This document shows positions 1 to 9,599 of a stretch of 64,000 nt of DNA, one piece after another. The notes below the pieces were generated by a model, which was given only the letters and a program-made list of their open reading frames with translations, was not told where the DNA came from and did not search any database. The position numbers were made by a program, and so were the translations under genes. The DNA is from Dermacentor variabilis. Taxonomy: Eukaryota > Arthropoda > Arachnida > Ixodida > Ixodidae. Where the stretch lies: positions 15,083,131-15,147,130 of the forward strand of contig NC_134569.1 of the NCBI RefSeq assembly GCF_050947875.1, in the 5' to 3' direction. Positions within the stretch are counted from its first letter, which is position 1. Each line of letters begins with the position of its first letter.

Positions 1-2802
1 ACTTTCCTGTACCTTATTTGCCGTTCCTTACAAATTCTAGTGATCATCAGCTAAGAAAGAATTCTTTTTGTATTTTCACAACCTGGCGTGCACACATTTA
101 ATGCTCTGCTTTAGGAGCTGCCCTCTATTATACATAGCTGCACACCTGTCTAACTTCCAGCCATAATTTCACACTTTTTAAATGTTAAATTCTGCTGGCA
201 AAGTAATATGGGTGTCCCGTGGGCACTTTCGATTGTGCTTAAGCCCAACTGGAATCTAATTTCTCGACAGCAAGTTGTTCTCTTGCACAAGCTGTGGAAG
301 GAAGCCAATTGAAATGGAGAAATTTTATCCCAATCGGGCTCGACCACAATCTAAAAGTGCCCCGTGTGACCGGGCATTATGTGGTACTTCTGTAACACCC
401 AAAACTAATCACTACATCTATATTTATACCAAAACATGAGAGATGAGAATGCACTACTTCACCTTCCTGTTGCTGCAGCTACTGCATACGAAATGCAAAG
501 CAGGATGTGGCTGCGATGCAGCCATAAATGATCATGCAATACAACTAATAGATGATCATGTTCCAGGACTCTATAGCCGTCACATTTTATAGAAGTGTCC
601 CTCTAACTCAGTTAACAGTAAATTTTTGTACTGCCTTCTTACATTATACACTTCATAAAAATGAGTGATATGTTAATGTAGAGTAATCCTATGCAAAGTG
701 ATATAGAATTTCTTTAATATCACAAATCTGAAAAAATGATTTGCACATACTGACAGCTGCATGAAAGTGGATTTGCCAGTTTAGCCATCAAAAATGTTGG
801 CATAAAATGGAGACACTTCCATTTTTCGTCAGATCCATACCAAGTGACACCATGTGACATTTTCTTTCAGCATTATGTTATAAAGATTTGTGCAAATACC
901 ATTTTTGGCAAGTATGTGAGGTGCTTGGATCATCAAAACATATTTTTTTGAATGATCAAATAATGCTGGTGCAGAAATGTGTGTGGTCCAAACTCAGTTA
1001 TTTTTCTTGAACAAATCGTAAGTCTGTCAGATAAAAAAAATATAATTGAATATATAGTCGCAAGTGTGATATATTTTTTAAGCATCACTGTTATGAAAAA
1101 TCCTAGATATCACATCTATAAATAAAACATTTTTCATGGCTAAAACCTCTCAACAGTTTTCAATCAGTGCAACAAGCTTATGTATGGTCTGTTTGTTTTT
1201 CTGTCACAAATCTAAAAAAAAGCTGCATATTTTCTCCCAGATCTAGCCAAACTCCTAAATATTATATTATCAACACTGCTCACAGTGCATCAAACGATCA
1301 AAATCGTTTATTATACTTTTTATTGTGCTCTGCATGAGGTTACTACAAGAGCGATAAGACTCAGTGACTTTTCTGTGGCAACTACATGTTATCAGGAGCA
1401 TAGGCAGACACAGTTGTATGTGCTGCATTCATATAGCTCTAAAAATAACTACAACAGTATTAGAACTTGGGATTGAACACACTGATTTAGACAACCCCAA
1501 AGGGGACGAACAGCACACAATGCTTAGTCAGTGTCCTTCGCACTCTTGGGTGCTATTCATATCAACAGCTATGATAATGTCGGGCTTCATGTTTACTACT
1601 GCTACAAGGCTAGTTTTCAATTAGTGATATGATGTCTCTGCACTCAATCATGGATTTCTCAAAGTAAGCCCCAATGAACGTTCCTGAGCTCCTTCCCCCC
1701 CCCCCGAGTGCTATATATGTAATTAAAAAAAAAAGGCTTTCGAATAGGCAAGTACAGCAATAACTAGGTACTCACACTGATACTTCGCTATACCAGTGCA
1801 ACGCACAGTACCAGAAATTATATCACAGAAGCCTACTAGTTACCAAACTAGTTCAGGAATCAAATGTGCGGTAATTGCGTCAGCAAAAGCCATCTGAGCA
1901 GGCCATGTGTGGACAGACAACACGAAACCTTCAGAATATTATTTACGTTACATATACAAGGAAGTCAAGTACTCAACATCAAAAGCAAACCAGCAAGTGT
2001 CATGCAGGTATCACGACGCGCTGGTTAGCGCGCACAACGTGGTGCGATAAACGAAAGATATCCTTTTACTATTTAAAGGGAGTTGTCAATGCGGCATCTG
2101 CAACACAAGCGATAAGCATACACGTTGTTTTTATTTACCTTCAACACCACAAGGCAAGTAAAACGACAGGTCACCGCGCCATCAAAGCTCACTTGAATCG
2201 CAAGAACATGCAAACGTAGCTCACTGACGGGGTTCTATCGCGAAGGCTACGACGAAGTTTCACTTCCTGCCACACTATTTATCCATCCACAAATATATGC
2301 AAAGTATACCTGAAACTGCAGCTCACGTTAGACGCACGTTCTTGCTAGCATGTTGTTAATAAATTTCAACGCCTGCCTACGTTTGTTCTCCCCGTGCCTT
2401 TGTGTACACCAAGGGGAATCGCAACTGAAAAGACGCAACATAGGCGTCGCACCACGATTCCCAGCTGACATTTAGCGCGCACTATATTGCAGTAAACTTT
2501 TAAAACGAACGGTTGCGTTCCAAAGGTAGCCTTGATTACGCTCATGAAGGGACTTCTGCTGTATGGCGATAGTCCGTAAGCCCGCTGCAACCACTCTGAC
2601 GAGTGACTGTGGTCGTCGCCCACTGAGGTGACAGTATCATGCAACAGCCACCCAAAGTTAGGGCGACTAAAATAATGCATTTTATACGTAACAATGTCCC
2701 TCTTCACTACGCAGAAGTCTCTGAGAAGTGCGAGTCACCGATGCGAAATCAGACGCGCAGGAACCGAGAGGCGCCTGTCGGACAGACAACTTTCGGGCTT
2801 AC
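1..2802 (-). other. CUL4 intron 1 (partial), no further exon seen
   Basis: This stretch lies downstream, on the minus strand, of the CUL4 first coding exon and starts with its GTAAGC donor at 2802. I looked for the next cullin-4 segment (the LPENY region) on the minus strand and did not find it, so exon 2 is probably beyond the left edge. Apart from a small inverted-repeat element at 205-378, the sequence is AT-rich and unassigned. Confidence 0.5.
205..378. repeat. short MITE with ~36-bp terminal inverted repeats
   Basis: The left end (about 209-246) and the reverse complement of the right end (about 335-376) share the pattern GGT-CC/CAC-GTGGGCACTTT-GATTGTG-AGCCC with few mismatches. The enclosed sequence has no coding potential. 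This is the layout of a miniature inverted-repeat transposon. The superfamily and target duplication are not clear. Confidence 0.55.
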
Positions 2803-3055
2803 CGAAGTTTTTGATGACCAGCTTTTTGGCTGAGTTGGGCTTGTTGTTTGACATTGGCGAAGCAGTCTTCTTGACGCCATTGGAGCCTGCTAATGCCGAG
2901 TACATGACTCTTTTTGTCGTGTCCGTCATCGAAGATGCCCTTTTGCACGGACGCTCCGAGACGGACTGGTTCCCCGACAATTTTCTCCGCCTGAAAACCG
3001 ACTGGTCGCCTGTGCTCGGTTCGTCACTGGTGATAAACGTGCTTGTGGCTGACAT
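2803..3055 (-). CDS. CUL4: Cullin-4, first coding exon (partial gene)
   Basis: Cullin-4 is the scaffold of CRL4 ubiquitin ligases (with DDB1 and RBX1), acting in the nucleus on replication, chromatin and DNA-repair substrates. The exon encodes 84 residues plus one base. The decisive match is its C-terminal end, NKPNSAKKLVIKNFG, which corresponds to the conserved NSKPGSAKKLVIKNF segment just before the cullin repeats of CUL4B. The preceding ~65 residues are a low-complexity, basic and Ser/Thr-rich tail, as in the variable N-terminus of CUL4B, with a possible nuclear localisation patch (RRRK). The exon ends in phase 1 at a good donor (GTAAGC). The ATG at 3055 is chosen as start. The frame stays open upstream to 3133, so a longer N-terminus is possible. 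The cullin repeats, cullin-homology domain and neddylation site lie outside the window. Confidence 0.85.
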
Positions 3056-3688
3056 ATGCGCACATAGCTCCGTGTTTTCAGCGCTGCATTTATTTATTGC
3101 AGGCGGCCGGGCACACGCGAAATTCCACTGCACACATCAAAATAGAAGATTTAAAGATGGCCGACCGAAGACGGGAGCACATGGTTAATCTGCGTAACGC
3201 TTCTTGCGCCGTGTAGCCGTCTGCTCACCTTTTGGCTAAAAAGAAATAAACTGTTCCAAATAAGAAATAAAATTGGACCACTTCAAAAATACTTCTAGTG
3301 CACGAATGACGACATTGGCACAGACATGTTTGACGATTGATTGGGTTATTATAAAGCAAGACTGTCGTTTGATGGTTGTTAACATCTAGAACGAGATATA
3401 CGAAGCCGAGACAGGTCCGTGTTCAAGATCAAAGCTAGCGTCAAAGCATATGATCAAAGCCGTGTCAAAGCGGCGTGAATGCTTTTCCTAGCTGCATGGT
3501 AAAAGTGAATACACCGGCGTCTGTATCTGTAGAACTTACCACTAAAAATCGACGATGGTAAGTGCTGTATTCATGCTTGTGTTTTAAACGGTCACAACTC
3601 TTCAGCGCAATGGCTAGAAACCTTACGCTTACAAGTAGCCGCTTTAGGAGTTGAGTAACATTCGGCGTTTGTCGCTTTGCAGAACTCA
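3056..3688. promoter_or_regulatory. Divergent CUL4/MED11 promoter interval
   Basis: The CUL4 (minus) and MED11 (plus) start codons are 633 bp apart and point away from each other, so both promoters must lie here or in 5' UTR introns. No TATA box is evident at a sensible distance from either start. A pyrimidine-rich acceptor (GTCGCTTTGCAG) ends at 3681, just before the MED11 start, suggesting that the MED11 5' UTR is spliced. The shared promoter is inferred from the layout only. Confidence 0.5.
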
Positions 3689-3764
3689 ATGACAACTCTG
3701 AAGATGAAACTCAAGGAACTTGAAGAGATCGAGAAGGAGGTTGCTACGGCCTTGCAGAGCGCAG
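3689..3764 (+). CDS. MED11: MED11 coding exon 1
   Basis: Encodes the start methionine and first amphipathic helix ([19 protein letters not shown]). It ends in phase 1 at donor GTAACT. A splice acceptor seven bases upstream of the ATG suggests this is not the first transcribed exon. Confidence 0.88.
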
Positions 3765-6700
3765 GTAACTAGCCCTGAAAATTTTGTAATTGCGAGTTAC
3801 GACCGAGTTAATAGTGACCGGTAGTCTACTCGATCGCATTGCAGGTCAGGCGTGCTTGGAGCTTAGTCGGGAAAAACCGAGCATGAAGCAAGTGGAATCG
3901 AATACGTCGAGCTTCCTGACTACGTTGCAGAATGTCGAAGCTGCTCTGACAAAACATATACTTTACCTTACGCAAGTTTCCACTGGTATGTGGTGCAACA
4001 CCCGTTTCTTCAAAATCCCTCTATTAAAGAGAAGGGCCAATCAAAGGTTATTTTTTAAAAACCCAACCGGCTCCTTCGTCAGGGGCGAGATGGCGTGAGG
4101 CGTAGCAGTGTTCGTATGCGTTTTTGGCGCTTTGATAGGCGCGCAGAGACTTTTCGTAGACCTTGTGCGTTAACGGCGGGAAGTGTTCCTGACGAACGAT
4201 TGATGTTGCCCGGCGTCTTCTGGATGTGCCAAGCTTCCAAAAGGAACCGCCACCAATGGTTGCTCTCTCAAAACGACAACGCCGTCAGGGCTCATCCGGT
4301 GATAAAAAAATTAGTGACGTTTGACTTCGGTAACGCGGATTACGCGCAAGCGTATAGACGCCGTGAACATGCACAGCGAGCACCGCGGCGTCTAAGCAAA
4401 ATGATATATGCCCGAAGGCGAGCTTTCTGGTAGAAACGCGGCCTCTTCCGTGGGCCGATCTTTTGTTATTGCTTCGCACTTTTAATATTTCAGTCTGAGA
4501 AGATTTAACATAAAACGCACGTGCTGTCGTTTTGTTTCATGACATTTGTTTGTGGGCTGTCATTCTCAAAATTCCGAAGAATAACTGTGTAAAAATGCAA
4601 GTATGAGCAACTTTAGTGCCAGATAGAATGCTTCACGGCTCCAGACAAACACTTCCAATTTGAAGAGCTGGCCAGTTATGCTTGCGTGTAAAATCTCGCA
4701 GTGTTCTGCCACAGCACTGCATTCTCTGTTTAGGTGGTGAAGGTCATTCTTGTGTTGACGAATTCTTTCAATGGAATTTTTAATCATGCCAATATACGAA
4801 GTGGGGCATTTGGTGCAGGTAATCTTGTACACAACGCCTTGTACCTTTTCGACAGGAAAGCTGTCATTTAGACTAGGGAAGAGGCTACCGATTGTAGAGA
4901 GGCTTATGAGTGACGTCAACCCATGCCCCTCGCAGCACACGGGCTAATGTCTCGCTGATGCCTCGAACATATGGTACCGAGACACTGCGCCGTTGCCCAG
5001 GTGGTGTGGCAGCTGCCGTCTTCTGATTCTCGTTCCGCCGGAGGGCGCGGTGAATAGATGCCTTTGCACACCCCTTCATCTGAAGGTCATGGATCACCGT
5101 GCTTTTTCTTCCTTCTGGAGTTGCAGAGATGAGCAAATTCTTGATGAGGTTTCAGACCACAGAAAACTCGTGGCAGGTGGGGTGATTAGAGTGAAAATAT
5201 CGTATTGTATGTGTTGGTTTTCCGAATACGGAAAAGGAAAGGTTTCGTCGCTCTCTGTTCACAAGGACATCTAAGAAAGGACATCCTTGCTCGTGAAAAG
5301 AGTGGCCGAACTTTTCCTTTTCCATATTCAGGAAGCCAACTCATACAGAACGATATCTTCACTCAAATTCTAATCACCCCACCTGCGACAAGTTTCCTGT
5401 AGTCTGAAGCCTCATCAAGAGAGTCAAAAGAATTTGCTCGTCTCCGCACCTCCAGAAGGAAGAGAAAAAAACACAGCAAACTGTGACCTTGGGATGAACA
5501 GTTACACAAAGGCACTTATTCACCGCGCCCTCCACTGACGAAATGAGAAAAAAAGGAAGACTGCAGGCTGCCGGCACCACCCATGCAACAGCGCCATGCC
5601 TCGATAATATATGTTCAACGCGTCAGCGAGACATTAGCCCGCATGCTGCGGGGGGCAGGCGTTGACGTCGCTCACAAGCTTCTCTACTATTGGTAGCTTC
5701 TTCATTCGTCCAAAAGACCACATTCCTGTTGGAAAGGTGCAGGGCATTGTGTACAAGATTACCTGCACCGAATCCGCCAATTAGCATATTGGCATGACTA
5801 AAAACTTCACTGAAAGAATTCGTCAACACAAGAATGACCTTCAACACCTAAACAGAAAATGCAGTGCTATGATAGAACACTACAAGTTTTGTGATAACCG
5901 GATTAGCCCCAACGGTGCTGTCATCTTGGAGAGAAAACCACTGGTGGCAGTTCCTTTTGGAGTCCTGCCGCACCCAGAAAACTCCTGGTAACATCAGTCT
6001 TCCGTCAGGAACACTTCCTGCCGTTTATGCTCAAGGTCTACGAAACAAGTCTGCGCGCCTGCCAAAGCACCAAAAACTCATATAAACACTGCTACGCCTC
6101 ATGCCATTTCACCCCTGAGGAAGGAGCCAGTCGGGCTCTGAAACGTCAGGTATTTAAAAATTAAATTTGGTTGGAGTTTTACTTCTCTTTAATACAGTTG
6201 TCCCCAACCAGGCAGATATCTGCTGCATGTTTACCTTTTACTCTCTCTGTGAGTGCACTTTCCTTTACTAACCGCGACAAGCCTAATTTTGCCGTCGCCA
6301 GCAATTTAACCGCAGCTGCACCGTAGCCTTGGCAATGCATCACATGACTCGTCACGGCGAGCTCTGCCGCCGCCGCCGGCTTGGCGCATGCGCTTTCCGC
6401 AGCTGGGTCGCCACCTGGCTAAGAGGAGCACCATGCTCGTCTAGTCAGTGCGAGCTTGGCCATGGATGAGAGCGAGGCCAGGCCGTCTTCTGTGAGCGTT
6501 GTGCGGGAGGCTTTGAGCCATCGTCGCCAAGCAGTGTCTGACCATCCCGCGGATATCGCCCGGCAAGCTGCTTCACTGGAGAGGGTCCGGAATGCAACAG
6601 GCGTCGCACCGTCAAGATCAATGTAGTGACTGCGTTGGCGCCCTGTCCCTTTGTGTTTCGACACTGTGCAAGTTCCCGGCGTCTCTTGGCATGTCTAGCA

Positions 6701-7376
6701 CTTGTGCTTTCTCTGTGGCACAACAGGTGTCGCACCGTCGAATGATGCTTGTCTACCCAAGCCTAATCACAGTCATGCATAGCCACAGGCCCAGGCGCAG
6801 TCATCATACCTGGCTTAACGATGATTGTATACCTAAGTATAATTACAGCGAAATCAAAGGTTATCAAAGTGAAATCAAGGCTTAACTAGGCTAAACCAAG
6901 CTTTCACTTTGCATATCCAGGGTTATCTGAGCTAAGCCGTAGCCAACTTTTTTGTATTCCATGTGTTGTGGTAAGGAGGCATTAATATTTATTTTGGGCT
7001 ATGGCACTGTAGCCTCATGTAGTCGGCTGTAATGCGTTCACGCTAGCATGCCTAAACAATGTTGCGTTTAATATAATAGGCGTTGCTGGCTGCTTTAACC
7101 TGTTTCAATTAACCTGAAAGGTCAGTGAAGTAGTTACTGTCATGAACGTTACCCTGCAATGAATTGCATCTGTCTTCCTTTACAGTGCAGCCACATGAAG
7201 GCTCAAGCTATGCAGCACAGAAAGTATTTCACATGGCTCTTCATCGACTCGAGCATGCCCGTTCACGCATGAACGAACTAGAACGCCTGCGCCACCAGCA
7301 ACAGCAGGACCAGCCACAACAGCAGCCTCCGATTCAACAACAAATGCAACAGCCTCAACAGGAGCAAGATTCCTGA
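3689..7376 (+). CDS. MED11: Mediator complex subunit 11 (complete, 3 coding exons)
   Basis: MED11 pairs with MED22 in the Mediator head module and helps recruit TFIIH to RNA polymerase II promoters. Coding exons are 3689-3764, 3845-3985 and 7186-7376. All phases agree and total 408 nt, or 135 residues. Recognisable MED11 blocks are [19 protein letters not shown] (N-terminal helix), CLELSREKP, the block ending [16 protein letters not shown], and [17 protein letters not shown]. The human protein has 117 residues. The tick protein gains a C-terminal Gln/Pro-rich tail of about 30 residues. The start ATG at 3689 gives an N-terminus within three residues of the human length. Intron 1 is only 80 bp. 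Intron 2 is 3.2 kb and holds an inverted Penelope-like pair. The gene is divergent from CUL4 and convergent with XPG. Confidence 0.93.
3845..3985 (+). CDS. MED11: MED11 coding exon 2
   Basis: Follows acceptor GCATTGCAG. It encodes [12 protein letters not shown] through [11 protein letters not shown] and ends in phase 1 at donor GTATGT. This is the most conserved part of the MED11 helical bundle. Confidence 0.93.
4020..5275 (-). mobile_element. Penelope-like element fragment, left arm of inverted pair (GIY-YIG end)
   Basis: Read on the minus strand, this arm encodes part of a GIY-YIG endonuclease domain: [17 protein letters not shown] followed by [10 protein letters not shown], at about 4930-4680. 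This is the C-terminal domain of Penelope-like retroelements (PLEs). The reverse transcriptase is absent, so the copy is 5'-truncated. The arm is an imperfect reverse complement of 5282-6196 and has extra sequence around 4300-4650 that the other arm lacks. It ends near 4020 at an AGAGAAG motif mirrored in the right arm. The frame is degenerate. Confidence 0.72.
5282..6196 (+). mobile_element. Penelope-like element fragment, right arm of inverted pair
   Basis: The plus strand carries the same PLE family as 4020-5275 in the opposite direction: [13 protein letters not shown], an in-frame stop, then [18 protein letters not shown] at about 5725-5840. Near the 3' end, 6115-6147 holds CTGAGGA, a short imperfect stem, then GAAACGTC, resembling a hammerhead-ribozyme core as reported for PLE terminal repeats. 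The arm ends with TTACTTCTCTTTAATA, the mirror of the left terminus. The copy has stops and indels. Confidence 0.72.
6197..7185 (+). other. Remainder of MED11 intron 2
   Basis: No gene seen. The stretch is GC-richer near 6290-6740. It contains a repeated short word (CAACAGG-GTCGCACCGTC) at about 6596 and 6723, and a run of near-repeats of AATCAAGG/GGTTATC around 6840-6930. It ends in a good acceptor (TCTTCCTTTACAG). Confidence 0.4.
7186..7376 (+). CDS. MED11: MED11 coding exon 3 with Gln-rich tail
   Basis: Encodes [19 protein letters not shown] and the last helix, then about 25 residues that are mostly Gln and Pro ([16 protein letters not shown]), ending at TGA 7374-7376. Human MED11 stops soon after the last helix, so this low-complexity tail is an arthropod or tick addition. 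Where human MED11 reads TGQPHEG, the splice junction here gives T-V-QPHEG. Confidence 0.9.
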
Positions 7377-9443
7377 AAACTAGGCGGAAGTGCGTGCATA
7401 TGTGCCTTGTGGTGGTGCTGGCTTTCCTTCATTGTGAAGAGGTTGTGTTTATGTGCATGAAGCTTCAGCAGAAGTGACCTATGTTGTTGTACACATGGGG
7501 GTAGTGCGAAAAGTAGCATTCTACAATTAGGATTTGTACATATGGAAAAACGAACACTCGTGATATGCAGGCCACCTAGTTGATATTTAAGCCTCACTTA
7601 TATACAGCATTCAGTTCATCATACTCCTTTTTGAAGCTTAATATGTGTTTTGGTGAGGGCTCTTCAGCCCTCATTTATTTAAGCTTTTATTTAACCAAAC
7701 AATACAAGAAGTTGCGTGACACGAATATCCATGTTAATTTAGCACACACAATAAGATGCTGTCCAAAGCTTGTTTCATTATACTTCACAGCCTATTTGAA
7801 AGAAGTGAAAGAAACGCAATTAACTGAGGGAAGTTTCTGCTGCACACAGATTGGAAGAAGTTCTTCATTGTACAGTATGAAAGCACACTAAGATGTACAA
7901 AAGTTTGCGTAGAACTGCCTTTATTGTCATTAATTACCCGCTGTGCCAAAGTATTGAAGATGATCAAAATAAAAGCATTCAGTGTCTTTACATATGTCTG
8001 CTGTGAGAAATCTGATCTGTGCCCATTGGGCTTGATAATCAAAGGCTCAATACTATTCCATTTTGAAAGCCTTGCTGAGGCACTTGATGTACCACACCAA
8101 AAAAGTTCGTTGTGTTTTGAAGCACATGTAACATGCAAAATCTTAATCGGCACAGTTCATCATAAAAGCATTTGTAAGTTCGAGCAAAGAATTTTCATTA
8201 CAAGCCTTACAAGCTGTGGTTCTGATCAGCCAACAAAAGTTAAGGCACCATTCTATACAAATGATGTGCATGACAAATTGAGGTATATCAATGTGCAAAG
8301 CAGCCTTTGGGCAACACTTTTTTTTAATGCATGTAACTTAAAACACATGATATGCATGTGGTGCAGCTGTTGAATCGAACTGAAAGCAGGGTCTTTGAAA
8401 AAGTGTTTGTGTGCTAACTGATTACGCAACTGGGCAGAGCAGCAGTAATACACACTATTGCTGTTTCAAAGCTCCATGGATGGGACAGTGTCTTATCACA
8501 GTTCAGCAGGCTCTGTTTCTGCTTGTTTATTACTGAACACTTGATGTAGACATGCATTTTCACCACTTCATTTTGGAAACATGCTTACTATCACTTGCTT
8601 CAAATGAAAATAAAGATAGCACATTAAAGATAATGTATTCTGAAACTAATTTATCATTATTTTTGCAATGGCTTACTTTCAGTAAATGAGGTATTCACCT
8701 ATTCAGTAATTAAACATGATATGCTCACCTTAGGGCGCATGCTGCAGTTACAGAATCAAACATGGTAGTTAGCTGGCATGTATATGTACTACCATGTTTT
8801 CCAAAGACAAATTGAGTTGTGAGTCAGCACTGGTTTGTTAACTTGACTGTGATCGCAATCTAGTAATGAACAACTGCAAACTTTCTTTCAGTTTTGCAGA
8901 ATTGAAGCCTGTTTGCTGAGAACACATCAACTTGTCCCCAAACTCTACACAAAATGCACCAGTGCTCTACTTTTTCCCACAATGTGTGATGGATATACCA
9001 TTTGGGCAAAATACAAACTGAAATGCCAATGGCATCTCTTTGTTAGCTTTAAGAGAAATATCTTGAAACCAGTGTTGGTTTCAGGATTCCCAGTAATTGT
9101 ACACATGCCTTGAGGGCTGATCGGCTTGTATTCTGCAACTGCAATGTGTGCCCTAACGTAATGAAGCATTAATTGACAAATTAAGTTAACTAGTGAGAAA
9201 CAATTTACTGGTGTATATACTCCTGTGAACATTGTGCTGCCAAAAAGTTCATTATTTCCACTGCACTGCCTTCAAATACTTATCCCACACAAAGCAAATG
9301 GTATGCGACTACAGCGTCAGATGAAAATGTACTGAGCTGTTCTTTCAGTTTTAGTAATGTAGGAGGCATGTTGAATTCCCTGTGCACCAGTCAATGTTGC
9401 ACCATTGTCTTGCTTGAACAAGAATGTATCCTTTCTGTTCCTG
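7377..9443. other. Convergent 3' flank between MED11 and XPG
   Basis: The two stop codons face each other about 2.07 kb apart. Candidate poly(A) signals are AATAAA at 7968 on the plus strand (MED11) and AATAAA on the minus strand at 8526-8531 (XPG). If both are used, the 3' UTRs do not overlap. The longer plus-strand open frames here (e.g. 7924-8373) resemble no protein I recognise and are probably chance. Confidence 0.4.
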
Positions 9444-9599
9444 TTAGCTTGAATCGCTATCCTCGGAAAGCTGTGGCCCTTCGATCTTTGCCCTTTTCAC
9501 TGGCGCCAGCTTGCCCATGGCCTTAGTAAGCCGTTTGCTCGGGAACAGCTTGGGTTTGGGTGGTGCCTGGCAAGCCTCCAGGTATTGGTCCATACGAGT
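9444..9599 (-). CDS. ERCC5: XPG exon 12 (PIP box, C-terminus, stop)
   Basis: Encodes [19 protein letters not shown], a basic segment ([21 protein letters not shown]) and the acidic end SEDSDSS, with TAA at 9446-9444. Joined to KQKQ of exon 11 it forms QTRMDQYL, aligning with human QLRIDSFF, the PCNA-interacting motif. The long human C-terminal extension with its bipartite nuclear localisation signals is replaced by this short basic stretch. The acceptor is TTGCACTGCTGTAG. Confidence 0.92.
   Translation of the reverse strand, partial: TRMDQYLEACQAPPKPKLFPSKRLTKAMGKLAPVKRAKIEGPQLSEDSDSS

Noticed and set aside
2694..3188. 164-codon plus-strand open frame opposite CUL4 exon 1
   Set aside because: It is the antisense shadow of the CUL4 exon, whose minus frame has a recognised family match and a splice donor.
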